Assembly: GCF_026723865.1 (NCBI RefSeq)
Contig: NZ_CP113529.1
Location: 5,084,001 to 5,148,000 of the forward strand
Origin: Mycobacterium sp. Aquia_216
GTDB lineage: Bacteria; Actinomycetota; Actinomycetes; Mycobacteriales; Mycobacteriaceae
DNA: 64,000 bases
Direction: 5' to 3'
A program made the translations under genes and the position numbers. The notes beneath the pieces are model-generated. The model saw only the letters and a list, made by a program, of their open reading frames with translations. It was not told the DNA's origin and did not search any database. This document shows positions 1 through 7,550 of the stretch, one piece after another (the stretch's first letter is position 1; each line of letters begins with the position of its first letter).

Positions 1-77
1 AGGCCCACCGCAGACAACGCCAGGGCGCCGACCGCCAACAGCCGGATCCACCGTCTCGTGTGGTTTTCCCTCGCCAT
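1..77 (-). CDS. Secreted or lipoprotein gene, 5' end only
   Basis: Only the first 25 codons are inside the window; the gene continues to the left. The visible N-terminus reads MARENHTRRWIRLLAVGALA and onward: a short polar and basic stretch followed by a hydrophobic Leu/Ala/Val core, as in a signal peptide. The ATG is at 75-77. The only purine-rich stretch (AGGGG) touches the start codon, so the start is uncertain. No function can be assigned. The call rests on the signal-peptide pattern alone. Confidence 0.5.
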   Translation of the reverse strand, partial: MARENHTRRWIRLLAVGALALSAVG

Positions 78-163
78 CCCCTAAGAATGGTCGGCCCGCG
101 ACGTCACCGCTAGTGTTCGGCAAACTGGCTCCCGCCTCCCGGTCGATGCATCAGTGCGCGCCG

Positions 164-562
164 CTACACGTTGAACTTCGCGCGCGCCTCCTCCGTCACC
201 GGCGTGAACAGGTTGACCAGGTTTCCATCCGGGTCTCGAAAAAGCAGGGCACGGTTACCCCACGGCATCGTCGTCGGCTCGGTCACGATCTCGCCGACGC
301 TCCCTCTGAGTCGCTCATATTCGGCGTCCACGTCCTCGACGATGAACTCCAGGATCGCGCTCCGGTTGGCCGCCGCCTCGGCAGAACCGGCCCCGAACAG
401 CGGTACGGTCTTGTCACTTCCGATGGCCAGCGTCCCGGCCGATGTCGGAATCTCGGCGAACAGTTCGTTGCCCCAGACCGGGGCCGTTTCGGTGACCATC
501 TCGTAGAAAGCAACGAGCCGATTGACGTCTGCGGTGATGATGCGGGTCGAAACGAACTTCAT
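164..562 (-). CDS. VOC (glyoxalase/bleomycin resistance) family protein
   Basis: This 132-residue protein has the single-module vicinal-oxygen-chelate fold. It begins MKFVSTRIITADVNRLVAFY (the beta-strand and helix typical of these proteins) and ends with the hallmark FRDPDGNLVNLF. The family contains metal-dependent isomerases, dioxygenases and drug-binding proteins; the substrate here is unknown. I chose the ATG at 562 because AAGGACG lies just upstream and the homologous domain starts there; an upstream extension lacks family features. It is the most promoter-distal gene of the accessory minus-strand cluster, 116 bp after the methyltransferase stop, so it may be cotranscribed with it. Confidence 0.8.
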   Translation of the reverse strand: MKFVSTRIITADVNRLVAFYEMVTETAPVWGNELFAEIPTSAGTLAIGSDKTVPLFGAGSAEAAANRSAILEFIVEDVDAEYERLRGSVGEIVTEPTTMPWGNRALLFRDPDGNLVNLFTPVTEEARAKFNV

Positions 563-678
563 GGGGCGTCCTTGGATACTCGGGTGGCGCGGCCTGCGGA
601 CAGCGTCTTCGAACGGGAACGCTAGCCACCTCCTCCGACAGCCGGCCGTTTGAACGGTCGGCTCAAGGCCGCCGCCGA

Positions 679-1362
679 TCAACGCGTGAACAGGGACAGT
701 TCGTTGCCCCGCGCCGGCTCGAAAGGGAGTGTGAGCGAGACATATCCGTTGCGTGGGTCGCGGACGTAGTCGAGATAGTTCGGCGTGCCGTTTTCGGCGA
801 GTATCAGCGCGTTGGGCTGTAGGTGCGGTTCCAACAGCCGCAGCACCGGCAGGTACAGACTGAACGCACCGTCGAGGTGGACCAGGTCGACGGGGCCGCC
901 CACGCCCTCGCGCAGTGTGTCGAGGGCATCGCCGACGCGAATTTCGACGAGGTCGGCTACCCGCGCAGCGACCAGATGTTCCAGCGCTCGGGCCGCCTTG
1001 GCGGGTTCTAGTTCCGTGCCGACGACCGTGCCGCTTCCGTTGTCGCGAAGGGCGCAGGCCAGGTGGATCGTAGAAATGCCGAAGGAGGTTCCGAACTCGA
1101 CGACGCGGGAGGCGTTTCGGGTACGCGCACAGATATAGAGCAGGCGCCCGAATTCCGGTGAGACGCTGAGGAAGTTACCTACTGCTTGGCGGTAGAGGTC
1201 CTTGTAGTCCTGGGCTTCGGCTTCGAGCACGCTGACCAACGGGTCGACTCCCGGTTCGGCGTTAGCGAGCAGGTCCGCGATGAAGGGCCGATCGGCAATC
1301 TCCGCCTCGCGGAAAAGGCGGTCAAGGACGTCGGCAACCGGCGACGTAGTGAGTGAGTCCAT
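679..1362 (-). CDS. Class I SAM-dependent O-methyltransferase (CCoAOMT-like)
   Basis: The 227-residue product resembles the caffeoyl-CoA/catechol O-methyltransferase group of small cytoplasmic SAM enzymes. SAM motif I is VVEFGTSFGISTIHLA (about residues 88-103), and a motif II-like acidic turn (VDLVHLDGAF) follows about 70 residues later. The acceptor is unknown. The ATG lies inside a perfect 36-bp palindrome and has no convincing Shine-Dalgarno. A TANNNT-type -10 (TAGGGT) sits 11-16 nt upstream, so the mRNA may be leaderless or nearly so and directly repressible. The gene is downstream of an SDR, a MerR regulator and an NTF2-like gene on the same strand, which suggests modification or detoxification of a small molecule. 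Confidence 0.82.
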   Translation of the reverse strand: MDSLTTSPVADVLDRLFREAEIADRPFIADLLANAEPGVDPLVSVLEAEAQDYKDLYRQAVGNFLSVSPEFGRLLYICARTRNASRVVEFGTSFGISTIHLACALRDNGSGTVVGTELEPAKAARALEHLVAARVADLVEIRVGDALDTLREGVGGPVDLVHLDGAFSLYLPVLRLLEPHLQPNALILAENGTPNYLDYVRDPRNGYVSLTLPFEPARGNELSLFTR

Positions 1363-1390
1363 AACTTAGGGTACCCTAAGTTATGGACTC
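1355..1390. promoter_or_regulatory. Perfect 36-bp palindrome over the methyltransferase start codon
   Basis: Positions 1355-1390 equal their own reverse complement without a mismatch. The centre is CTTAGGGTACCCTAAG, flanked by outer arms containing the start codon of the methyltransferase (ATG at 1360-1362, minus strand). The core includes TAGGGT, which fits a mycobacterial -10. There is no U-tract, so a terminator is unlikely. The size and symmetry fit a TetR-type repressor operator; no TetR gene is visible in the window. The regulator is inferred, the palindrome is directly seen. Confidence 0.75.
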
Positions 1391-1429
1391 GGCCCAGCGT
1401 TTGCCCGTAACAAGGCCGAGGACGGCGCC

Positions 1430-2233
1430 TCACATAGTGCGCGTGCTGCCACCGTCGATGAGGTATTCCGCGCCGGTGAGGTAGCCGGCTCTGTCGGAGA
1501 CGAGAAAGGCAACTAAATCCCCCACATCGTGCGGCGTGCCGGGTTGGCCGAGCGGGATTCCACCGATCGATTCGATGATCTCTTCGCGCGCCGCGGCACT
1601 GCTGATCTGGCGGGCCGCAGCGTGCTGGTTGGTGAACTCCCTCGCGGCCTCGGTTTCGATGAATCCGGGTGAGACGCTGTTGACGCGAATGCCGTGCTGC
1701 GCCAGATCATTCGACAGCGACTTGCTGTAGTTGGCGAGAGCTGCCTTCGCTGCCGCGTAGGGTGCTGTGCCGGGCATTGGGCTGCGGCGCTGGACTGAGG
1801 TGATGTGGACGATCGCTCCACGCTTGTTCGCGATCATTGTGGGCGTCAGTGCCCGGTCCAGTCGCACTGCGCCGAAGAAGTTCGTCTCAAATGCCTGCTG
1901 CCAGTCGTCATTTGTCAGGGAGACGGTCCCGCCGGGTTTGATGTCGGAACCGCCGACGTTGTGAATCAGGATGTCCAGGCCGCCGCCGAGTAGCTCCAAT
2001 GTGCGCTCGGCGAGTGCCGACGTCCCGCCCACAGTGGAGACGTCAGCCTTGACGAATCCTTCGGTTGGCGCGTCGGGTGTCGTGCGTGCCGCGACGATGA
2101 CGGTTGCGCCCGCAGCACGTAGTCGATCGGCGATGCCCTTGCCGATGCCGCGCGTACCGCCGGTGACGAGGGCGCGCTTTCCGGTCAGCTCCGCTGGCGT
2201 TTGGGTGATCGTGGCGGCGGTGACGGGTGTCAT
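1430..2233 (-). CDS. SDR family NAD(P)-dependent oxidoreductase
   Basis: A classical short-chain dehydrogenase of 267 residues. It has the Rossmann glycine motif TGGTRGIG near the N-terminus, the NxG region (IHNVGG), a catalytic serine in ITSVQRR, the YAAAK Tyr/Lys pair, and a C-terminal GAEYLIDGG typical of FabG-like members. The start at 2233 is preceded by AGGAG at good spacing. An in-frame ATG at 2257 overlaps the MerR stop codon by 4 bp (ATGA) and is a real alternative. Either choice implies translational coupling to the regulator gene. The substrate is unknown. Confidence 0.88.
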   Translation of the reverse strand: MTPVTAATITQTPAELTGKRALVTGGTRGIGKGIADRLRAAGATVIVAARTTPDAPTEGFVKADVSTVGGTSALAERTLELLGGGLDILIHNVGGSDIKPGGTVSLTNDDWQQAFETNFFGAVRLDRALTPTMIANKRGAIVHITSVQRRSPMPGTAPYAAAKAALANYSKSLSNDLAQHGIRVNSVSPGFIETEAAREFTNQHAAARQISSAAAREEIIESIGGIPLGQPGTPHDVGDLVAFLVSDRAGYLTGAEYLIDGGSTRTM

Positions 2234-2253
2234 GGCGCTCCTGGTGGCCGAGT

Positions 2254-3078
2254 TCATGCCCTGGGCGTAAGGACGTCGATGATGGGCCAGGCGACTTCGG
2301 TTCTCCATTGGGTTTCGTCTGCCGTGTGCGTGCGATCACAGTGGTAGTACTCGCGGATGCGTGGTCCGACGGCGAGTCCTTGGCTGGCTATGTAGCTGCC
2401 AAGCTCGGCGTAGGCGAGGTCGATATCGGCCGGGGCGCCGTGGTGGGTCGTCACGGCGACCTCCGCGGCGGGCACCAGGATGGGTTCGACGTGCCCCAGT
2501 TGCCGTGGTGTGGTGACGGGGATAAACACGGTGGCTTGGCCTGGTTCGTGTTGAAACAGGCTCTCGTCGTATATCCCGCCCGCGGGCCCGGTTTGGTCAA
2601 GCCGACCAGTCCGCACCGCCTCACGAATATCGTGTAGGGCGTCGTGCCACCAGATTTCGATGTCGATGGGGTCGACGGTGGCGGTGATGGCGACCGCTGG
2701 GATGGTCGACTCGGCACGTCGGTGCACGGGCTGCGGACTCGCCGCGTTATTCAGCAGGGCCCGAAGCGAATTGACCGCGGCCTTTGTCTGGGCCAGCTCG
2801 GCTTCGAGGTGGTCGATGTGGGCTGCGATCAAGGATTCGCGCTCACCGGCATGCTGAGCGACAAGAACTTCTCGGACGTCGGCGACGGGCATCCGCAGGT
2901 CACGTAGTCGTCGGATCAGTTGAGCGGTGGGCAGTTGGTCGAGAGAGTAGTAGCGGTATCCGGTCTCGCTATCGACGTGTACCGGTTCGAGTAGTCCGAC
3001 ATGGTGGTAGTGGCGCAGCGTCTTGACGCTGAGGTGGGTCATCGTGGCGAATTGCCCGACAGAAACGGTGATGCTCAT
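2254..3078 (-). CDS. MerR family transcriptional regulator with GyrI-like effector domain
   Basis: The 274-residue product starts with a MerR winged helix-turn-helix (residues about 5-72; key segments VKTLRHYHHVGLLEP and TGYRYYSLDQ). A helical linker follows, then a C-terminal GyrI/BltR-like ligand-binding domain (from about residue 125). Such proteins twist promoters with long 19-20 bp spacers when bound to a drug-like ligand. Such a promoter lies upstream of the preceding gene at 3538-3568, so autoregulation of the cluster is likely. GGAG precedes the ATG. It is 51 bp downstream of the NTF2-like gene and overlaps or abuts the SDR start. Confidence 0.9.
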   Translation of the reverse strand: MSITVSVGQFATMTHLSVKTLRHYHHVGLLEPVHVDSETGYRYYSLDQLPTAQLIRRLRDLRMPVADVREVLVAQHAGERESLIAAHIDHLEAELAQTKAAVNSLRALLNNAASPQPVHRRAESTIPAVAITATVDPIDIEIWWHDALHDIREAVRTGRLDQTGPAGGIYDESLFQHEPGQATVFIPVTTPRQLGHVEPILVPAAEVAVTTHHGAPADIDLAYAELGSYIASQGLAVGPRIREYYHCDRTHTADETQWRTEVAWPIIDVLTPRA

Positions 3079-3096
3079 GGCGGCTCCGGGTCAGGA

Positions 3097-3123
3097 GGGC
3101 CGCTCCCCGCTCGGAAGCGGCCC
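3097..3123 (-). other. Intercistronic hairpin before the MerR gene
   Basis: GGGCCGCT at 3097-3104 pairs with AGCGGCCC at 3116-3123 across an 11-nt loop. It lies in the 51-bp gap between the NTF2-like stop and the MerR start. No T-run follows on the minus strand, so it is more likely an mRNA-stabilising or attenuating structure than an intrinsic terminator. Function is inferred only from position. Confidence 0.4.
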
Positions 3124-3129
3124 CTCTGG

Positions 3130-3495
3130 TCAATACTGCGGTTCGGTGTTCTTGATGATGAACAGGCTGACGATCTTGCCGTCACGCAGGCGGAAGTAGT
3201 TCGTCATGACCAACGGGTCGGGTAGACCGGTCTTGTCGTAGTCACCGTCGTAGCGGCACCGAACGCACCACATGCCGGCGTTGTCGACGACCTCGACGGG
3301 TTCGATCGTGACGCGGTCGCCGACAAACTCTTTGGCCATGAACGCGCGGATACGGTTGGTGCCCCAGAACTCCCGCGAGAAGTCGTTCACGAGCGCATCG
3401 TCCGCGAAGGTCTCCATGATCGCGTCCACGTCGAAGCTGTTGATCGCGGCGAAGTGCGCGGTGAGCACGGTGTCCAGTCTGAGCTGTGTAGTCAT
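3130..3495 (-). CDS. Nuclear transport factor 2 (SnoaL-like) family protein
   Basis: A 121-residue single-domain protein with the NTF2/SnoaL pattern: an N-terminal helix with AINSFDVDAIMETFADDALV, a WGTNRIRAFM stretch, and a C-terminal beta region ending FRLRDGKIVSLFII. Members are small isomerases, cyclases or ligand-binding proteins with a conical pocket; the ligand is unknown. AAGGAGG 6-9 nt upstream fixes the ATG at 3495. It is the first gene behind the MerR-type promoter at 3538-3568 and is probably the most strongly induced gene of the cluster. Confidence 0.82.
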   Translation of the reverse strand: MTTQLRLDTVLTAHFAAINSFDVDAIMETFADDALVNDFSREFWGTNRIRAFMAKEFVGDRVTIEPVEVVDNAGMWCVRCRYDGDYDKTGLPDPLVMTNYFRLRDGKIVSLFIIKNTEPQY

Positions 3496-3537
3496 TGCTT
3501 CCTCCTTGCGTCCTGACGTCGAATGACCGTCGGACAC

Positions 3538-3568
3538 AGCCTGAGCCCTCCCGTTACGGGAGAGTCAA
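3538..3568 (-). promoter_or_regulatory. MerR-type promoter/operator (19-bp spacer)
   Basis: On the minus strand a -35 box TTGACT (3563-3568) is followed by a dyad CTCCCG-TAA-CGGGAG (3548-3562). A -10-like CAGGCT lies at 3538-3543, exactly 19 bp from the -35. A dyad between suboptimally spaced -35 and -10 boxes is the signature of promoters activated by MerR proteins. The cognate regulator is very likely the MerR gene at 2254-3078. Transcription would start near 3531 and read the NTF2-like, MerR, SDR and perhaps methyltransferase genes. Confidence 0.78.
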
Positions 3569-3595
3569 GCCGTTGAAGAGCCAAAGTGGCTGCTG

Positions 3596-4669
3596 CTAGA
3601 CGTTGAACCGGAATTCGACCACGTCACCGTCGGCCATCACGTAGTCCTTGCCTTCCATCCGGACCTTGCCGGCCGCCTTGGCCGCCGCCATCGACCCGGC
3701 GTCGATCAGGTCGTCATACGACACGATTTCGGCTTTGATGAAGCCCTTCTCGAAGTCGGTGTGGATCACTCCGGCGGCCTTGGGCGCGGTATCGCCTTGA
3801 TGAATCACCCACGCGCGCGCCTCTTTTGGGCCTACTGTCAGGTAGGTCTGCAGCTTGAGAGTGTGAAAACCCGCCCGCGCCAACGCATCTAGTCCACGCT
3901 CGGTTTGCCCGATGGACTCAAGCAACTCGGCCGCCGACTCGTCGTCGAGTTCGGCCAGCTCGGATTCAATCTTCGCGTCGAGGAACACCGCGTCGGCCGG
4001 TGCGACCATCGCGCTCAGCTCGGCCTTGCGGGCGTCGTCGGTCAGCACCGACTCGTCGGCGTTAAACACGTACAGAAACGGCTTGGTGGTCATCAGGTTC
4101 AGCTCGCGCAGCAGTGACGCGTCGACACCGGCCGCGAAGAGCGTCTTGCCGGAGTCCAGCACGGCCTCGGCAGCGACGGCCGCCTCGTGCACGGGCTTGC
4201 GCTCCTTGTTGTTGCGGGCTTCCTTCTCCAGCCTCGGGATGGCCTTCTCCAGCGTCTGCATGTCGGCGAGGATCAACTCGGTCTCGATCACCTCGATGTC
4301 GGAACGCGGATCGACCTTGCCGTCGACGTGCACGACGTCGTCGTCAGCGAACACCCGCACCACCTGGCAGATCGCGTCGCACTCGCGGATGTTGGCCAGG
4401 AACTTGTTGCCGAGCCCGGCGCCCTCGGAGGCGCCTTTCACGATTCCGGCGATGTCGACGAAGGTGACCGGCGCCGCAACGATGCGCTCGGATCCGAATA
4501 GTTCCGCCAGCTTGTCGAGCCGCGGATCGGGCAGCGATACCACACCCTCGTTCGGTTCGATCGTCGCGAACGGATAGTTCGCCGCCACCACGTTGTTGCG
4601 GGTCAGCGCATTAAACAGTGTCGACTTGCCCACGTTGGGTAGGCCCACGATTCCCAGGCTCAGGCTCAC
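3596..4669 (-). CDS. ychF: Redox-regulated ATPase / Obg-like GTPase YchF
   Basis: A full-length 357-residue YchF. The N-terminal nucleotide-binding domain has the P-loop GLPNVGKST at residues 9-17 and the switch region FVDIAGIVKGAS. An alpha-helical insert (rich in Glu/Lys, about 125-200) follows, then a TGS domain near the C-terminus (LKLQTYLTVG). YchF proteins hydrolyse ATP rather than GTP and associate with ribosomes; they act in translation and stress responses. The start is GTG at 4667-4669, with a TAAACT -10 candidate 9 nt upstream, suggesting a very short leader. It is divergent from the Rv1111c-like gene. It corresponds to Rv1112 by order. Confidence 0.96.
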   Translation of the reverse strand: MSLSLGIVGLPNVGKSTLFNALTRNNVVAANYPFATIEPNEGVVSLPDPRLDKLAELFGSERIVAAPVTFVDIAGIVKGASEGAGLGNKFLANIRECDAICQVVRVFADDDVVHVDGKVDPRSDIEVIETELILADMQTLEKAIPRLEKEARNNKERKPVHEAAVAAEAVLDSGKTLFAAGVDASLLRELNLMTTKPFLYVFNADESVLTDDARKAELSAMVAPADAVFLDAKIESELAELDDESAAELLESIGQTERGLDALARAGFHTLKLQTYLTVGPKEARAWVIHQGDTAPKAAGVIHTDFEKGFIKAEIVSYDDLIDAGSMAAAKAAGKVRMEGKDYVMADGDVVEFRFNV

Positions 4670-4791
4670 GGGGAACCAAGTTTAGGGCTCCGCGCCCGCA
4701 GCCTTGGCGCCGCGCATCGATTCCCGCGTAAAACCCGTGCCACGCCCGGCATCTGTACGAGGTATTTACGGGGGTTTTGGCCCATTGCCGG

Positions 4792-4797
4792 TACGGT
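4792..4797 (+). promoter_or_regulatory. -10 element for leaderless transcript of the Rv1111c-like gene
   Basis: TACGGT fits the mycobacterial TANNNT -10. It ends 6 nt before the GTG at 4804, the spacing expected when transcription starts on the first base of the start codon. No Shine-Dalgarno precedes that GTG. Confidence 0.55.
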
Positions 4798-4803
4798 CTA
4801 CAT

Positions 4804-5997
4804 GTGTCAGCGCAGCGGGCAACCTCGGCAGTAGAAGCTGCCCATCGCTCAATCCACCCCGGCATTCCGGGTGTGCCGTCGTGGATAGCCCTGCTCATCG
4901 CGATCACCGCGACTGCCATTGGGTATGGCATCGACTCCGGATCCGGCCACAAGGAGCTGACCGGCATCTTCGCCGGCCTCTATATAGCGGGCTGCGTGGC
5001 AGCTGTGCTGGCCGTGCGTCAGGACGGGCTGTTCACCGCGGTTATCCAGCCGCCGCTGATACTTTTCTGCGCGGTGCCGGGGGCTTACTGGCTGTTCCAC
5101 GGTGCCAAACTCGGCAGCCTCAAAGACCTGCTGATCAACTGCGGCTATCCGCTCATCGAGCGGTTCCCCCTGATGCTGGGCGCCGCCGGTGGCGTCCTAC
5201 TGATCGGCCTGATCAGGTGGTACACGGGTCTCTCGCAGCGGACGCCTGCCGCGGACGCGACTGGCGACACCGCTGCTGCCGGTCCCGCGCCGAAGTCGTC
5301 CTTCGTCCAGGTCGTCAGCGCGAAGCTGAACTCGCTCCTGGGCATTGCGTCCTCCGAAGAGGATGCCGACGAAGCCACCGACGCACCCCGCGCCGCGAGG
5401 TCCTCCGCCAGAGCCAGCCGAACCTCGCGCAGCGGTCGGTCCGCCACGGGTTCGGCCCGAAGTCGCTCCCGGCACGCCCGCCCGTCGCCGGAAGACGAGC
5501 ACGGACCCGTCGACGAGCGGCCACGCCGGCGGCGCCAGGCCCCGTCCCGCGACTTCGATCCCGCCGACCCGCCGCGCCGGTCCTCTGGACGCCGTCCGCG
5601 ACCGCAGAGCGATCCGGATCTCCGCGGCCAGTCGCCGCGGGAAGGCCGTCGCGAGCCGCGCGGCCGCCCCAACCCCTACGAGCGTCCGGCTCCGCGCGGC
5701 AGCCGCCACGACGACGGCTACGACAGGTACGAACCACCGTCCCCCGGCAGATACCAGTCCTACGACCCGTCCGAGTCCTACCCGGGCGCCGCCGAGCCTC
5801 GGCGCCGCCGCCCCGCAGCGAACGGCACGAACGGCTCCGATTCCACGCACCACCCGATCTCGCAGGTCCGCTACCGCGGATCGGGCCCGTCGGATGAGCG
5901 CCGCGGTGAGCCGCGCGGGGATCGCCGCAGTCGACTACGTTCGAACGGCCGGCCTTCGGAAAGACCGCCGGCAGAATCCTGGGAGTACGACGCCTGA
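4804..5997 (+). CDS. DUF6542-type membrane protein with Arg/Pro-rich tail
   Basis: A 397-residue protein of two halves. Residues about 26-140 hold four hydrophobic segments (for example WIALLIAITATAIGYGI and LILFCAVPGAYWLF). The remaining 250 residues are Arg/Pro/Ser/Asp-rich, low complexity and probably disordered, facing the cytoplasm. I use the GTG at 4804 because a -10 box lies 6 nt upstream (leaderless start) and Rv1111c-like proteins begin with this sequence (VSAQRA). An ATG nine codons upstream is possible. The basic, proline-rich tail may bind proteins or nucleic acid; function is not established. Confidence 0.82.
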   Translation: MSAQRATSAVEAAHRSIHPGIPGVPSWIALLIAITATAIGYGIDSGSGHKELTGIFAGLYIAGCVAAVLAVRQDGLFTAVIQPPLILFCAVPGAYWLFHGAKLGSLKDLLINCGYPLIERFPLMLGAAGGVLLIGLIRWYTGLSQRTPAADATGDTAAAGPAPKSSFVQVVSAKLNSLLGIASSEEDADEATDAPRAARSSARASRTSRSGRSATGSARSRSRHARPSPEDEHGPVDERPRRRRQAPSRDFDPADPPRRSSGRRPRPQSDPDLRGQSPREGRREPRGRPNPYERPAPRGSRHDDGYDRYEPPSPGRYQSYDPSESYPGAAEPRRRRPAANGTNGSDSTHHPISQVRYRGSGPSDERRGEPRGDRRSRLRSNGRPSERPPAESWEYDA

Positions 5998-6236
5998 GCT
6001 GCGTTTTACCGTTACCCGGCGCCGAGGTCGACCCAATTCTGCGGGACGAATCCGAAGATGTTGGGCCGGCGTCGCGCGGAGTGCAGTTTTGCCTTGCCGT
6101 AGCGGCGGCAATTTAGCGACCGCCTGGTCGGGCCTGGCCGGCGGTCGGGCGCCAGCTCATGGCGTCTTGACGGTAACGTAATTGCCTTGCCGCACAAGGA
6201 TTTCGGCTTACTGGATGCGTGACGCGCAACCGGCAG

Positions 6237-6719
6237 CTAGCTTCTGAATCCCGTTGGCCAATTCGCCGCGACGGGCTCCTCGGCCTGCTCAATCAGCCGG
6301 TAATGCAGACGGCGCGCGACGGTGCCGTCGAGGCCGATGGCGAAGACGTATGACCCGACTTCCTCGAACGGAAGGACGGGAACGTTGAGTGCAAAAGCAA
6401 CCGACTGAGTGTCGCCATCCTTGAGGTGGTGCGGCCGGCCGACGTTGAAATGGAACTGCGCGCGAAACGGCTCGCGTTCGCCTGGGCCCCTTTGAATCTC
6501 CACCTGATGCCCGTCAGCGTCCTCGAGCTCGACGGTGACTGTGTGCTGCTCATCGGTCGCCGACCACGGGACCTCGACGACAATTCCGATGCCCAGTGAG
6601 ATAGCGAAGGGTCCCGACCGTCCAGCAGGGATGACAGTGCGATCTATGCCGCCACCCAGTACGTATAACAAATTGTTCTGGGCCTCGGCATGATTACACA
6701 GGACGGCTGTTAACTCCAT
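6237..6719 (-). CDS. DUF6941 family protein
   Basis: The 160-residue product begins MELTAVLCNHAEAQNNLLYV followed by a GGGIDR turn. This is the pattern of DUF6941 proteins (hydrophobic strand, A-E--N-LLYVLGGG). The rest is beta-rich and contains no catalytic signature or membrane segment. The function of the family is unknown to me. The gene is isolated: about 240 bp of non-coding sequence on one side and over 800 bp on the other. It is not part of the conserved Rv1111c-ispH neighbourhood, so it is probably an insertion together with the PPE genes. Confidence 0.65.
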   Translation of the reverse strand: MELTAVLCNHAEAQNNLLYVLGGGIDRTVIPAGRSGPFAISLGIGIVVEVPWSATDEQHTVTVELEDADGHQVEIQRGPGEREPFRAQFHFNVGRPHHLKDGDTQSVAFALNVPVLPFEEVGSYVFAIGLDGTVARRLHYRLIEQAEEPVAANWPTGFRS

Positions 6720-7550
6720 GAATTACTCCCAATCCGACCGGTGCTGGAATAGCCGACTCACCATATCCGTGCGGCCCTGCGAACGCTGTACGGAGCGTCT
6801 TGGAACACTGACCACGATCCAGACGGGACCGGACCGGTCAACATCCGTCCACGATGACACACCACCCATCGAGCAATCGAAACCCGTTGAACTGCAACAA
6901 GGTTTGGCAGATCGCTGACCGATATGACACTGCTTTTCCTGGCAGGGCGCCAGCGGTCACTGACCTTGCCGACCGGGCCGGCACAACGTTCGACCTTCAG
7001 CCGCATCGAACGTGATCCGCCATGCCCAACTCAGGGAGGGGGGTTGAGATCACGCAATCACGCGCCGGATACCGCGCCGATGGCTTCCTCGCACGCAACC
7101 AATCGCTGAATCCCTCTTGCCGAATCCTTCATCGTCGTGACCCGCCCGCCTCAAGACTGGTTGCCCGCGCTGATTTAGTCGACTCCGCGGCGAAATCCGT
7201 CGCGACGCCCTTGGCTGCTGAGCGCGCGGCAGTTGTCGATTGCGCGACCAGTCCGCGTGGCTTTGGGCCGATCGCTGACCAAGCGTGCAGTGACGTGGAC
7301 GTAAATTATCTTGGGCGCAACAAACGCCAGATCAAGGCAGACGGCGTGACAGCCCAGCTCGGGCATAATTTGACTTACTTTTTTATAAGACACCGTTCTG
7401 TCAACGTGTTCTGCATCACGTTTCAAGCGGGTCGCTGCTGGTGGCCGGTGGTGTTATATGTGAAACGTATTTGACGTGTGTTTGAGCGGGATGCGGGGGG
7501 TCTGCGGCCAGCGTCGCGCGCTTCGAACCCGGGGAAAAGGGGGCCAAGCG
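6720..7550. other. Gene-free 0.8-kb stretch upstream of the first PPE gene
   Basis: Short open frames occur on both strands but none has a Shine-Dalgarno, a recognisable domain or the codon pattern of the neighbours. Around 7360-7400 the sequence is unusually A/T-rich for this genome (a TTACTTTTTTATAAG stretch), which could be promoter or xenogeneic-silencer DNA for the PPE gene. An AAAAGGGGG tract lies just before the PPE ATG. I see no repeat, tRNA or insertion sequence. Confidence 0.45.

Noticed and set aside
5145..6181. Several 140-280 codon Arg/Gly-rich frames over the tail of the Rv1111c-like gene
   Set aside because: All are alternative readings of the same low-complexity, G+C-rich segment; only the frame continuous with the membrane domain is credible.
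7022..7474. 150-codon open frame upstream of the first PPE gene
   Set aside because: It has no ribosome-binding site or domain, spans the A/T-rich patch, and its composition is unlike coding regions here.
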